DNA of 64,000 nt from an uncultured Hymenobacter sp. (GCA_913776615.1 CAJYPK010000040.1:186001-250000), one strand, 5' to 3'. Shown: positions 51,046 to 60,643, counted from the stretch's first letter. The notes: a model not told the origin generated them from the sequence alone. Translations and numbers: made by a program.

Positions 51046-54000
51046 TTAAAAAGAAACGTTGAGGCCGGCCGTGAAAGTGCGGGCTTGACCCACCGAGTTG
51101 CGGTCTACCCCGGGGGCTAGGTTGCTACCGCCGTTCACGGAGATTTCGGGGTCGATACCAGAGTATTTGGTAAAGAGCGCCGCGTTTTGCACCTGTACAT
51201 ACACGCGAGCCGTGCTGAGCTTGAGGCCGCTGATGGTTTTGGTGGGGAAGGTGTAGCCCAGCGCTACGTTGCGCAGGCGGATAAAGTCCCCTTTCTCCAC
51301 GTTCTGCGACATAACAATGGTCGAGCCGTTTGATACGTTGTCGCCAAACACCAGGCGGGGCCACTCGGCATTGGTGTTGTCGGCCGTCCAGCGGTTCTTG
51401 ATGTCAACGTTGTTGTTCCAGAAGCGCTGGTCGTGCAGGCCCGCCCGGGTACCGTTGTAGATGTAGTTGCCGCCCGAGTATTGCAGGAAGATGCCCAGGT
51501 CGAAGCCTTTAAAGCGGAAGGTGTTGTCGAGGCCACCGTAGAAGGTGGGCAGCACCGGCCCGTAATACTGGCCGTCGGCCAGTTGCGTCGGCGACGTCGT
51601 ATTGGCCCCCGTGCTCACGACCGTCCAGCCGGTACCGGTAGTCCCCAAGTGGTTATACTGCACCAGCGTACCATCTGCCTTCACCAGCATCCGTTGGCCA
51701 TTGGCGGGGTTTACCCCAGCATTGGGCACGGCCAGAATAGAGCCGATCGAGCGGCCCACGGTGGTGTAGTTGGCGGTTTCGAGGCTCGACGTAACACCCG
51801 CAATGCGCTGATCATCGTTGAGCAGCGACAATACCCGGTTGTCGAGCGTCGTCAGGTTACCGCTGACGGTCCAGCTCAGAGCTTTATCGCGGAACACATC
51901 GTAGCGCAGGTTGAATTCAAAGCCCCGGTTGCGCATCGAGCCCACGTTGGCCGGAATCGAGTTGTTCGGAATACCCCGCGAGGTTGCTTGCGGTACATCC
52001 AGGATGAGTCCGTCTACCAAGTTGTAGTAGAATGTAGCGTCACCCGTTAACCGGCTTTGCAGGAAGCCGAAGGCGATGCTGGCATCCGTTTTCTTGCTCT
52101 TTTCCCACCCGATGTTGGGGTTGGCTCCCTGCGTGTAGTAGAAAGTACCGGTGTTGCCGTACAGGAACGAGCCGTAGAGGGGCAGCGACACGAAGTCGTA
52201 AATACCTTGGTTGTTGCCGGTAGTACCGAAGCTACCCGACAGCTTCAAAAAGTCGAAGGCATTAGCAATGCCCGACGTTTTCCAGAAGCCTTCTTCCGAT
52301 ACGATGTAGCCGCCCGAAAGACCATAGAAATTACCAAACTTGCTGTACCAGGCCGAGTAGCCATCGCGACGACCGGTGACCGTGAGCAGGTATTTGCGGC
52401 CGTAGTTATAGTTGAAGCGACCAAAGAAAGAGGCCAGGTAATTGGCTCCTTGGGTGTTGCCCGACGAGGCAATATTGATGTAGTTGCCTTGGAAGGTAGT
52501 GAAGAAGGGGTCAGCAACGGCCGTGCGGGTAGCGCCCCAGCGCTGCACGTCGGTGTACTGCTGCTCGTTACCTACCAGCAGCGAGAAATTATGCTCACCC
52601 GCCGTTAGGTCATATTGCGCCGTGTTTTGCCAGTTCCAACGTTTGTTGGTGCGGTAGTAATCACTAGCCGAGCCAATGGTGGAGAAGCCGTCACCCGCCA
52701 GCGAGGTATAATAAGCTTTATCCTCGAAGCTGAGGTTGTCGATCCCGTACTGCGTGCGCAGGTGCAGACCCTTGATTACTTCCAAATCGGCATACAGTGC
52801 CCCTTGCAGCTGGTTGCTTTCCGAAGTGAAGTAGTTGTTATCCAAATCGACTACCGGGTTGTAGTAGCCGGGTAGCAACGGCTGGCCGGTAGTAGGGTTG
52901 ATGTTTGGGCCAGCGCCGATACCCGCCCCGTTAGTATTATAAGTACCGTCGGCGTTGTAGGGCGAAATGTTGGGCGGCAGTACGAGCGGCAGGCGGCCGA
53001 GGCCGGCCGTACCGAAGGCCCCATCGGCCACAGAACCGGAGTTGGGCGACGAGTTGAGGGAGTTGGAGTAGTTGACACGGGCACCCAGCGTGAGGCGGTC
53101 AAACAGCTTGTGCTCCACGTTGACGCGGGTAGAATAGCGCCGGAAGTCGTTGCGCACCAGCATACCATTCTGCTTGGTGTAGCCCACCGAGGCCAGGTAG
53201 GTGGTTTTATCGGTGCCACCCGAGAAGTTCAGGTTGTGGTTGTTGGAAAAGCCCGTGCGGTAGATGTAGTCGTACCAGCGCGTGTCGGCCGCGGCGGCCG
53301 TCACCTGCCCGAAACCCTCCACGTTGGTGCCCACCGTACCCGTCGCCCGCTGCCGGTTTTCGTTCAGGTTGCGCACGGCTTCATTTTTCAGGCTCACGTA
53401 GTCGGCTGCGTTCAGCACGTCGTAGAGCCGTACGGGCCGCGATACGCCCACCCACGCATCGTAGCTGAGCCGCGCCTGGCCTTTCTTACCGCGCTTGGTA
53501 GTTACTAGAATAACCCCGCCGTTGGCCCGCGAGCCGTAAATAGCGGTGGCAGAGGCATCTTTTAACACCTCAATGTTCTCGATGTCCTCGGGCGCAATAT
53601 TGGCCAGTGGGTTGTTGGGCACGCTGCCCACGGCCGAGTTGTTGCCACTGTAAGTCGGGATGCCGTCGATAACGAACAAGGGGCTAGAACTGAGGGCGAT
53701 TGAGTTGGCACCCCGAATGCGAATAACCGGTGGGTTATTAAGTACGCCGTTGGGCGTGGTAATATTTACGCCCGCCGCCCGGCCCTGCAGTGCCTGGTCG
53801 AAGCTCTGCACGGGCGTATTGGCGATTTCTTTCCCGGTAACCGTGGCTACCGAGCCCGTCAGTTCGCGGCGCGACTGCGTGCCGTAGCCTACTACGACGG
53901 CTTCGTCGAGGCTGGTAGAGTTGGCGGCTAAGGTGATATTGAGAGGCCCGCTGCCGATGCGTGCCTCCTGGCTGGTGTAGCCCACAAAAGAGAACACCAG

Positions 54001-54213
54001 CGTGGTGGCCGTGGCGGGAACGGCGATGCTGTAGCGGCCGTCCGTGTCGGTGGCAGTGCCCAGGCTCGTGCCTTTTACGAGTACGGTTACGCCCGGTAGG
54101 CCAGCCCCGTCGCTGCCTACTACCCGGCCGGTAGTCGTTCGATTCTGAGCATGCAGGTCCTGCGCTCCCAGTACCAATACGATAGCGGAGAGAGAAAGTA
54201 AATTTTTTCGCAT
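51046..54213 (-). CDS. SusC/RagA-like TonB-dependent transporter
   Basis: 1055 aa. Signal peptide (to about LHAQ), a carboxypeptidase-regulatory-like domain (GRVVGSDGAGLPGVTVLVKGT), plug domain with VLKDASATAIYGSRANGGVILVTTK-type motif near residues 215-240, and a beta-barrel ending FTAGLNVSF with C-terminal Phe. Imports substrates captured by SusD using TonB energy. First gene of the pair. Confidence 0.95.
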   Translation of the reverse strand: MRKNLLSLSAIVLVLGAQDLHAQNRTTTGRVVGSDGAGLPGVTVLVKGTSLGTATDTDGRYSIAVPATATTLVFSFVGYTSQEARIGSGPLNITLAANSTSLDEAVVVGYGTQSRRELTGSVATVTGKEIANTPVQSFDQALQGRAAGVNITTPNGVLNNPPVIRIRGANSIALSSSPLFVIDGIPTYSGNNSAVGSVPNNPLANIAPEDIENIEVLKDASATAIYGSRANGGVILVTTKRGKKGQARLSYDAWVGVSRPVRLYDVLNAADYVSLKNEAVRNLNENRQRATGTVGTNVEGFGQVTAAAADTRWYDYIYRTGFSNNHNLNFSGGTDKTTYLASVGYTKQNGMLVRNDFRRYSTRVNVEHKLFDRLTLGARVNYSNSLNSSPNSGSVADGAFGTAGLGRLPLVLPPNISPYNADGTYNTNGAGIGAGPNINPTTGQPLLPGYYNPVVDLDNNYFTSESNQLQGALYADLEVIKGLHLRTQYGIDNLSFEDKAYYTSLAGDGFSTIGSASDYYRTNKRWNWQNTAQYDLTAGEHNFSLLVGNEQQYTDVQRWGATRTAVADPFFTTFQGNYINIASSGNTQGANYLASFFGRFNYNYGRKYLLTVTGRRDGYSAWYSKFGNFYGLSGGYIVSEEGFWKTSGIANAFDFLKLSGSFGTTGNNQGIYDFVSLPLYGSFLYGNTGTFYYTQGANPNIGWEKSKKTDASIAFGFLQSRLTGDATFYYNLVDGLILDVPQATSRGIPNNSIPANVGSMRNRGFEFNLRYDVFRDKALSWTVSGNLTTLDNRVLSLLNDDQRIAGVTSSLETANYTTVGRSIGSILAVPNAGVNPANGQRMLVKADGTLVQYNHLGTTGTGWTVVSTGANTTSPTQLADGQYYGPVLPTFYGGLDNTFRFKGFDLGIFLQYSGGNYIYNGTRAGLHDQRFWNNNVDIKNRWTADNTNAEWPRLVFGDNVSNGSTIVMSQNVEKGDFIRLRNVALGYTFPTKTISGLKLSTARVYVQVQNAALFTKYSGIDPEISVNGGSNLAPGVDRNSVGQARTFTAGLNVSF

Positions 54214-54251
54214 GTGTTAAAGGTTGGTGAATTAAACATGAACAGGTGCGG

Positions 54252-54280
54252 CGAATATACTAGCGCGACTGAAACAGCAA
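54252..54280 (-). promoter_or_regulatory. candidate promoter of the SusC-SusD operon
   Basis: On the minus strand, TTG (54278-54280), an 18-base spacer and TATATTCG (54252-54259, one mismatch to TAnnTTTG), about 38 bases before the susC ATG. Confidence 0.35.
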
Positions 54281-54453
54281 CCGCTCGCGGGTTAAGAAAT
54301 TAGGCTTGCCGACAATCGCCTGAAATTATCCATTGATTGCCAATAGATTAAATTATGGTTAGTAGTGGCTGAAACAGCCCGTAAACCAGGCTGCCGGCTG
54401 CGTAAACAGCGTAAGGAATAGACTAGTAGCTAGCGGCTCAGCCCGTAAACAGA

Positions 54454-54483
54454 CACCGCCGGCCACTTGCGCAGCCGGCGGTG
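54454..54483 (-). terminator. possible terminator of the two-component operon
   Basis: 10-bp perfect GC-rich stem (54454-54463 with 54474-54483), 10-base loop, about 115 bases after the kinase stop. T-run is weak. Confidence 0.45.
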
Positions 54484-54597
54484 AAAAGCAGAACAATAGA
54501 TGATGAGAGAAGGGCTGGGGTGTAATAATAGACTTAATTGGTTGTGGGACAAGTTGATGATGTTAATGATTGGCATTTTGGCCGACCTCGACTCATG

Positions 54598-56028
54598 TTA
54601 AGAAAAAGGCCACTGCACCCGCGCTACCAACTGCGGCCCTATTTCTACTAAGCGCAGCTCCAGCTTCAGGGCCTGGGCCAGGCGGCCGGCTATCCACAGG
54701 CCCAGGCCGGTACCGGGAGCCAGCGGGTCGGCCTGGTACCAGGCCGTAGTGAGCTGCGCCAGGCGCGCGCCCAGCGGGGCCGCCAGGGTGTTTTCAACTT
54801 CAACCACCGGGCCTCGTCCGTTGGCCGGGGTCAGCAGTCGCAGCGTAACCGCCGTACCGGGAGCACCGTGCTTGCGGGCATTGTCGAGTAGGTTGAGCAG
54901 GATGGTCGTCAGTTGGTCGGCATCGGTAGCGGCGGTCAAACTAGCGGCTCCTGTCTCATCGGGCAGGCCGATGGTGAGGACGCGGCCAGCCGCCCGGAAG
55001 CGTGGCAATTCGCGGTCGGCCAGGGCCAGTACCAACTCGTCGAGGGCAACGGGCCGGGCGTGGATGGGCAGCGGGGCACCAGCCCCCAGCCGGCCCACCA
55101 GCAGAAAATCATCGACCAGGCGGCCCAGGCGAGCTAGCTCGGCATCGTGGCCAGCCAGCGCGGCGCGGGTGGCGGGGGGCAGGGCGGGGTCGCGGCCGCT
55201 CACGTCGAGGCCCGCTTGCAGGGTGGCCAGCGGCGTGCGCAGCTCGTGGGCGGCGGCCGCCAAAAAATTGGCCTGCGCCGTGGCCTGCCCGGCCAGTCGG
55301 GCCAGCAACTGATTCAGCGTTTCGGCCAGTTCCTGCACCTCGTCGCCGGTAGCGGGCACGGCCAGCGGGGCAATATCCTGGGCCTGCTTGATGCGCCGGG
55401 CCTGCGCGGCCATGCGTCGTAGTGGGCGCAGTACGGCCGCCGCTACCAGCGGGGCCAACACAGCCGCCAGCGTGAGGCTGCCCAGCAGCCCCAGCAACAG
55501 CGTGCGCTGCACCCGCGCCACTCCCCGCGCCAAGGGTGCGGCCGGGTGGGCCAGCCACAGCGTGAGGTAGCCCGTGGCAGCGGCTTCTTCGGCCCCAGGG
55601 CCGGGGGGGGCTGCTGCCCGGCCCACGGCCACTACCCGGTGCAGTGGCCCCAACTCGGTGCCGGGCGCATCGGGCGGCGGGAGGCCCGGCGCCGCCCCCG
55701 CCGGAAACTGCGCCGACCGGAAGAGCTCGCGCTCGGGTTGCCCGACTTCCCGAAAGGCTACTCGCATAAGCTCACCGCGTCCGCTGGGCAGCGGCAGGGT
55801 GGGCAGCGGGTCGAGGCTGACGCGCCCCAGCAGCTCCTGGGCGTGGGCGCGCAGCTGGGCATCGTCGGCGTGGGTGAGTTGGCGGCGCAGGCTGCGGTAC
55901 TGGTAGCCGCCGGCGGCCAGCGTGGCCAGCCCCAGCACTAAGCCAAATACTACTAATAGCTGCCCGCGCAGCCCCAGCCGCCAGCGGCGAGCAACCGCCG
56001 TTCGGTTAGCATCCAGCTCATAATTCAT
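54598..56028 (-). CDS. HAMP-containing sensor histidine kinase
   Basis: 476 aa: helix near residues 22-45, a periplasmic sensor of about 120 residues, helix near 175-200, HAMP, HisKA with phospho-acceptor His in FLAAAAHELRTPLATLQAGLD, HATPase with TILLNLLDNARKHG and GTGLGLWIAGRLAQ. It follows the response regulator gene by 3 bases, forming one two-component system. The sensor stimulus cannot be read from sequence. Confidence 0.94.
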   Translation of the reverse strand: MNYELDANRTAVARRWRLGLRGQLLVVFGLVLGLATLAAGGYQYRSLRRQLTHADDAQLRAHAQELLGRVSLDPLPTLPLPSGRGELMRVAFREVGQPERELFRSAQFPAGAAPGLPPPDAPGTELGPLHRVVAVGRAAAPPGPGAEEAAATGYLTLWLAHPAAPLARGVARVQRTLLLGLLGSLTLAAVLAPLVAAAVLRPLRRMAAQARRIKQAQDIAPLAVPATGDEVQELAETLNQLLARLAGQATAQANFLAAAAHELRTPLATLQAGLDVSGRDPALPPATRAALAGHDAELARLGRLVDDFLLVGRLGAGAPLPIHARPVALDELVLALADRELPRFRAAGRVLTIGLPDETGAASLTAATDADQLTTILLNLLDNARKHGAPGTAVTLRLLTPANGRGPVVEVENTLAAPLGARLAQLTTAWYQADPLAPGTGLGLWIAGRLAQALKLELRLVEIGPQLVARVQWPFS

Positions 56029-56031
56029 ACC

Positions 56032-56718
56032 TTATAACTCAGAATTCTTCAGCCGGTAGCCCTGGCCGATCACAGTTTCGAGTAAAGCCGGGGCGGGGGC
56101 AAAATCGCGGTCGAGCTTGCGGCGCAGCTGCGAGATGTGCACCTCAATCACGTTGGAGCCCATATCGAAATCCACGTCCCACACCTTTTCGGCAATGCGG
56201 GTTTTGCTCACCACCCGGCCGGCGTTGCGGAGCAGAAGTTCCAACAAGGCAAACTCGCGGTTGGTGAGGCTGATGACCCGGCTGGCGCGGGTGACCACCC
56301 GGCCCAGCGGGTCGAGTACAAGGTCGGCCAGGCGCAGGGCCTCGGCCCCGGCGGGCGCGGCCGTTTTGCGACCGATAATGTGCAGGCGGGCCAGTAGTTC
56401 CTCAAAGGCAAAAGGCTTGCGCAGGTAGTCCACCGCCCCGGCTTCGAGGCCACCCACTACGTGCTTGCTGTCGGTGAGGGCGCTCACGATGAGTACGGGC
56501 GTGGCAATGCCAAACTCGCGCAGGTTGCGCAGCACGTCGAGGCCGCTTTGGCCGGGGAGCATCAGGTCGAGCAAGATGGCATCGTAGGGCGTGGTGGCGG
56601 CTCGTTCCAGGCCCTCGGGGCCGGTGGCGGCTACGTCGGCCACGTGCCCGGCCTGGGTGAGGCCCTGCTGCACGAAGCCCGCCAGCCGGGCCTCGTCTTC
56701 GACAATGAGAATGCGCAT
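56032..56718 (-). CDS. OmpR-family response regulator
   Basis: 228 aa: receiver domain with acidic pocket (IVEDEARL), phospho-acceptor Asp in YDAILLDLMLPGQSG near residue 51, Lys in YLRKPFAFEELL near 101, then a winged-helix DNA-binding domain (REFALLELLLRNAGRVVSKTRI, ending GQGYRLKN). First gene of the pair with the kinase at 54598. Confidence 0.96.
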   Translation of the reverse strand: MRILIVEDEARLAGFVQQGLTQAGHVADVAATGPEGLERAATTPYDAILLDLMLPGQSGLDVLRNLREFGIATPVLIVSALTDSKHVVGGLEAGAVDYLRKPFAFEELLARLHIIGRKTAAPAGAEALRLADLVLDPLGRVVTRASRVISLTNREFALLELLLRNAGRVVSKTRIAEKVWDVDFDMGSNVIEVHISQLRRKLDRDFAPAPALLETVIGQGYRLKNSEL

Positions 56719-56781
56719 ATTAGTAGTAGCTGGCCGAAGAAACGACCGCGTAATGGAGCTTATAAACTGGGCTATACGCCA

Positions 56782-56815
56782 AACGTCAGCCGGGGTATTC
56801 CGGCTGACGTTTTTT
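56782..56815. terminator. hairpin terminator
   Basis: Perfect 12-bp stem (56782-56793 with 56800-56811), 6-base loop and a T-run on the plus strand. It separates the secreted-protein gene from the response-regulator gene; in the minus-strand direction the T tract is short. Confidence 0.7.
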
Positions 56816-56834
56816 CGGGAGGCGACGGGTGGGG

Positions 56835-57683
56835 TTAGCGCACCAGGTATTTATTGCCGCCGAGCGTCAGGGTTTCGGCGCGCACCACGCGCACCGGCGT
56901 GGTGGTCGCCAGGGCCTCGCCGGGGTGGGTGCCGCGTACTACGCCGCTGGCCTCGACGCTGGCCCCGGTGGTGAGCTTATCGGCCAATTGCTCCACGGCG
57001 CGGGGCGGCAGCTGCAACACGCTCTGGTCGCTAAGGACGAGGCTGCGCACCTCACCCCGCGGGCCGCGCCGCAGTTCGCGGATGGTGCCCTTTACCGTGG
57101 CCGATTCTTCGGCGGGCGGGGTGGTGGGGCGCTGGGGCGGCGTATCGCGGATGGTCTGGCTGCCGCTGGTGAGGCTCACGAAATGGAAGCGGCTGCGGCC
57201 GTCGGGGCCGACCTGCCGGAAGCCCGTTACCGTAACGCCGCTGCCAGCTTTGGCGGCGGCCGTCAGCTGCTGGCCGATGTGGCGGGGGAAATGAATGGTA
57301 TCGGGCGCGGCGCTGCCGGCCGGGCGCAGTACGAAGGCATCGTACACCTGCTCATCGTTGATAGCCTGGTAGCCCGTGAGGGTGCCCTGTACGTCGGTGA
57401 GCGTTTGCACTTGGCCGCCATCGCGGCCCGGACGCGGCCCGCCGGGACCACCCATACCCGGGCCGGGGCCCATGCCAGGGCCGCCAGCGGGCGGCGGGGG
57501 CACCGGGGCACCGCCCAGGGCGGGGGGCGGGGTGGGCAGGCCGGCGGCCGGTTGCGCCGCGCTGGCCATTTTAGAGCGGGAAGACTTAGTCTTGGTTTTT
57601 ACAACCGTTTGCTGGGCGTGGGCGCCGGGGCCAGCGAGTAGGAAGGCGGCGAGGAGCGAGGCGGCCAAAAATGACTTTTGCAT
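56835..57683 (-). CDS. secreted protein with two copies of a small domain
   Basis: 282 aa: signal peptide (to about GAHAQ), a basic and Pro/Gly/Met-rich linker to about residue 90 (repeats like GPGMGPGPGMGG), then two similar domains of about 75 residues (VQGTLTGYQ... and VKGTIRELRRG...), each with a TVTG/EASG strand and predicted beta-barrel fold. Resembles DUF5666-like OB folds, without certainty. Stands alone between terminators; no enzyme motif. Confidence 0.7.
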   Translation of the reverse strand: MQKSFLAASLLAAFLLAGPGAHAQQTVVKTKTKSSRSKMASAAQPAAGLPTPPPALGGAPVPPPPAGGPGMGPGPGMGGPGGPRPGRDGGQVQTLTDVQGTLTGYQAINDEQVYDAFVLRPAGSAAPDTIHFPRHIGQQLTAAAKAGSGVTVTGFRQVGPDGRSRFHFVSLTSGSQTIRDTPPQRPTTPPAEESATVKGTIRELRRGPRGEVRSLVLSDQSVLQLPPRAVEQLADKLTTGASVEASGVVRGTHPGEALATTTPVRVVRAETLTLGGNKYLVR

Positions 57684-57863
57684 GGGACTAAAGGAAAATT
57701 TGAAGGAGAAGTAAGTAGCTGTCGGCGAACTCCGGTTGCTCTTTCGACGCTACAAAATTTCTACTGCCTCCTTAGGACCGCCTGAAGCCGATATTAATTT
57801 TTCTTCAGTTTGCTTATGACCGAATGTGAGGTGATTCAGACTCCATACTCACCAAATATGACT

Positions 57864-57953
57864 GTCATGCTGAGCCTGCCGAAGCAGCTCGCTCGCTTCG
57901 TTGCTAAGCCATTCAACGAAGCGAGCGAGCTGCTTCGGCAGGCTCAGCATGAC
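57864..57953. repeat. 40-bp perfect palindrome (REP-like)
   Basis: Arms 57864-57903 and 57914-57953 match perfectly around a 10-base loop. It begins GTCATGCTGAGC and contains GAAGCAG, the same words as the repeat at 36640, so both belong to one family. Confidence 0.88.
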
Positions 57954-58013
57954 GAACGTATTGGGTAGAGATGCTCTGATTAAAAGAGACTTTCTAAACG
58001 GCTTTTAAAGCAG

Positions 58014-58052
58014 AAACCCGCCAGCGGTGCCCAACGCACTGCTGACGGGTTT
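58014..58052 (-). terminator. terminator of the GNAT-nitrilase gene
   Basis: 17-bp stem with two mismatches (58014-58030 with 58036-58052), 5-base loop, 25 bases after the stop codon on the minus strand. Confidence 0.7.
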
Positions 58053-58076
58053 AGCGAAATGAAATAAGCCTGGGGC

Positions 58077-59804
58077 TTAGCCGGCGGCTATCGCCTTGCG
58101 GCGGCTGGGCTTGGTAGCGGGCTGACGCTCCTCGCCCTGGGCCAGCAATTCTTCGTCGCGCTCGGTCTTCTTGGCTATCCAGCTCACTGAGTACAAGTCT
58201 TTGCGGCGGTCGCGCAGGTTGCGCACGGCCCCGCTGCTATTCAGGTCCTTGAGCAAGTCGAGGTCGAGGTCGGCGATGAGGGTCATCTCCGTGTTGGGCG
58301 TGGCCTCGGCCACGATGGCGTCGTGCGGGAAGGCAAAGTCGGAGGGGCTGAACACGGCCGACTGCGAGTACTGAATGTCCATGTTCTCGACGCGGGGCAG
58401 GTTGCCCACCGAGCCGGTGATGGCCACGTAGCACTCGTTTTCGATGGCGCGGGCCTGGGCGCAAATGCGCACCCGCTGGTAGGCGTTTTTGGTGTCGGTC
58501 CAGAAGGGCACGAACAGGATTTTCATCCCCTCGTCGCTCAGAATGCGCGACAGCTCGGGGAATTCCACGTCGTAGCACACCAAGATGCCGATTTTGCCAA
58601 AGTCGGTGTCGAAGCATTTGATTTTGTCGCCGCCGCGCATGCCCCAGTAGCTGGCCTCGTCGGGCGTTACGTGCAGCTTGTACTGCTCGTCTACGGTGCC
58701 GTCGCGGCGGCACAAGTAGCTTACGTTGTAAAGCTTACCATCTTCGTAAAGCGGCATCGAGCCCGCGATGACGTTGATGTTGTAGCTCACGGCCAGCTCC
58801 ATCATCCGCACCTTGATGGGCTCGGTGAAAGCCGCCATCCCCCGGATGGCCGCCGAGGCCGATTCCTCGCCCACCAGGCCCATCATGGGCGCGTTGAAAA
58901 ACTCGGGAAACAGCACGCAGTCGGCCTTGTAGCCGCTCACGGTATCGACGAAGAATTCGATTTGCTGAAAGAAGTCTTCCAGGCTCTTCGTAACGCGCAT
59001 CTGCCACTGCACGATGCCGATGCGCACGTTCGACTTCACGTTGCCGATGAGCTTGTCGAATTCCTCGTCGTAGTAGACGTTAATCCACTCCAGCAGCGTG
59101 GCGTAAGCCTTGGACTCCGAGTCGTAAGGCAGGTAGCCGCGAATGATTTTGCGCACGTAAAACTCGTTCGCCAGCTGAAAGGTGAGGATGGGGTCGGTAA
59201 GCTCCTTGTTGCGCACCATCTCCACGTACTTGGCGGGCGTCATCTCGCCGGCGTACTGCGCGTAGCCGGGAATGCGGCCGCCGGCCACCATGGCGCGGAG
59301 GTTAAGGCTCTCGCACAGCTCCTTACGGGCGTCGTAGAGGCGACGGCCCAGGCGCAGGTTGCGGTATTCGGGGTCCACGAACACATCGACGCCGTAGAGC
59401 GTGTCGCCCTCCGCGTCGTGAGTGTCGAACTTGCCGTGGCCGGTGATTTTGGCGTAGGTGTGCTTGTCGCCAAACCGGCTGTAATCCACAATGATAGCCA
59501 GCGCGGCGGCGATTACCACGCCGTTGTCCTCAATGCAAATCTGGCCCTCCGGAAATTTTTTGAGCAGCGCGTTGTACTCCTCCTGCGCCCAGGCTCCTTC
59601 CATGTTGGAGTAGACCTTCTCCATGATGGACTTGATGGCCTTGAAATCGTTGCGGCGCAGCTGGCGCAGCACCAGCTTGTGGGCCGGGACGGCGGTGGGC
59701 GTCAGGCGCTCGTCGATGGCCGTGAGGGCGGGGCCCAGCTTACCGGATTTTTTGTGGTGATGCGCGCCGCCGGGGGCCGCCTTGCCGTTGGAAGAAGTAG
59801 CCAT
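58077..59804 (-). CDS. GNAT acetyltransferase-nitrilase fusion protein
   Basis: 575 aa from the ATG at 59804 (an upstream in-frame start adds 14 residues and is less likely). Residues of about 45-215 form a GNAT domain (VFVDPEYRNLRLGRRLYDARKEL as the acetyl-CoA region); residues of about 265-540 form a carbon-nitrogen hydrolase with the Glu-Lys-Cys triad in CVLFPEFFNAPM, EQYKLHVTPDE and ILVCYDVEFPE. Such fusions are widespread and annotated as bifunctional; the amide substrate is unknown. Basic C-terminal tail. Confidence 0.93.
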   Translation of the reverse strand: MATSSNGKAAPGGAHHHKKSGKLGPALTAIDERLTPTAVPAHKLVLRQLRRNDFKAIKSIMEKVYSNMEGAWAQEEYNALLKKFPEGQICIEDNGVVIAAALAIIVDYSRFGDKHTYAKITGHGKFDTHDAEGDTLYGVDVFVDPEYRNLRLGRRLYDARKELCESLNLRAMVAGGRIPGYAQYAGEMTPAKYVEMVRNKELTDPILTFQLANEFYVRKIIRGYLPYDSESKAYATLLEWINVYYDEEFDKLIGNVKSNVRIGIVQWQMRVTKSLEDFFQQIEFFVDTVSGYKADCVLFPEFFNAPMMGLVGEESASAAIRGMAAFTEPIKVRMMELAVSYNINVIAGSMPLYEDGKLYNVSYLCRRDGTVDEQYKLHVTPDEASYWGMRGGDKIKCFDTDFGKIGILVCYDVEFPELSRILSDEGMKILFVPFWTDTKNAYQRVRICAQARAIENECYVAITGSVGNLPRVENMDIQYSQSAVFSPSDFAFPHDAIVAEATPNTEMTLIADLDLDLLKDLNSSGAVRNLRDRRKDLYSVSWIAKKTERDEELLAQGEERQPATKPSRRKAIAAG

Positions 59805-59944
59805 AGAAAACGAAAGAAGTCGAAGCGAAGCTGGGATGACGATCAAAATTACCCCAGAAAAAACCCGCTGGCGACGAGCCAGCGGGAGATATAACTGCTA
59901 AACGGGCAGATAGGTGCGCAAGTTTGCGGCGCGGCGAGCCAGGG

Positions 59945-60613
59945 CTAGACGCCCGTCATTTCGGGCACCGCTTCGTCGGGTACGGGTACCACCAGGCGGC
60001 CGGTGGTGGCCGCCCGAATCTGGGCGACCGTTACGCCGGGGGCGCGCTCGCGCAGCACGAAGCCGTCGGGCGTCACGTCGAGTACGGCCAGCTCGGTCAC
60101 GATTTTCTTTACGCAACGCAGGCCGGTGATGGGTAAGGTGCAGTCGGTGAGCAGCTTCGAGCGCCCGGCCTTGTCGACGTGCTGCATGGCTACGATGATG
60201 TTTTTGGCCGAGGCCACGAGGTCCATCGCGCCGCCCATGCCTTTGACCATCTTGCCGGGAATTTTCCAGTTGGCGATGTCGCCGCGCTCGCTCACCTCCA
60301 TCGCGCCCAGGATGGTAAGGTCCACGTGCTCGCCGCGAATCATGCCGAACGAATCGGCCGAGCTGAAGATGGACGAGCCGGGCAGGGTGGTGACCGTCTG
60401 CTTGCCGGCGTTGATGAGGTCGGGGTCAACCTGGTCTTCGGTGGGGAAGGGACCCATGCCGAGCAGGCCGTTTTCGCTTTGCAGCTCGACGTTGATGCCG
60501 GCCGGGATGTAGTTGGCTACCAGCGTGGGAATGCCGATGCCGAGGTTGACGTAGGAGTTATTTTCGACTTCCTGGGCGATGCGCCGGGCGATGCCGTGCT
60601 TATCAAGTGCCAT
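59945..60613 (-). CDS. scoB: 3-oxoacid CoA-transferase subunit B
   Basis: 222 aa. The catalytic Glu lies in LQSENGLLGMGPFP near residue 46; GSSIFSSADSFGMIRGEHVDLTILG and GGAMDLV follow as in the family. Pairs with subunit A to move CoA from succinyl-CoA to acetoacetate, in ketone-body or branched-chain use. Its partner gene is normally adjacent, but here 1.5 kb with a serine hydrolase gene separates them. Confidence 0.94.
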   Translation of the reverse strand: MALDKHGIARRIAQEVENNSYVNLGIGIPTLVANYIPAGINVELQSENGLLGMGPFPTEDQVDPDLINAGKQTVTTLPGSSIFSSADSFGMIRGEHVDLTILGAMEVSERGDIANWKIPGKMVKGMGGAMDLVASAKNIIVAMQHVDKAGRSKLLTDCTLPITGLRCVKKIVTELAVLDVTPDGFVLRERAPGVTVAQIRAATTGRLVVPVPDEAVPEMTGV

Positions 60614-60616
60614 AGA

Positions 60617-60643
60617 CCGCAGATTTAACGGATTTAACGGATT
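60617..60643. repeat. 27-bp inverted repeat, left copy
   Basis: Perfectly complementary to 62098-62124, at the other side of the serine hydrolase gene. Contains the 9-mer TTTAACGGA twice. Lies 3 bases upstream of the scoB start codon. Confidence 0.85.

Larger units (their letters stand above)
54214..54597. other. 384-base gap upstream of the SusC gene
   Basis: No gene seen. It holds the candidate susC promoter (54252-54280), a hairpin near 54454-54483 serving the preceding kinase gene, and two copies of CAGCCCGTAAAC about 60 bases apart. An operator for the transporter operon could lie here. Confidence 0.6.
57684..58076. other. 393-base gap with a palindromic repeat and a terminator
   Basis: No gene. 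It contains the 40-bp palindrome at 57864-57953 and the terminator hairpin at 58014-58052. The part nearest the secreted-protein gene is its likely promoter region, but I found no exact TAnnTTTG box. Confidence 0.7.

Noticed and set aside
58323..59894. 523-codon open frame on the plus strand
   Set aside because: Antisense to the GNAT-nitrilase gene, which has complete catalytic motifs; the frame is a by-product of its codon use.
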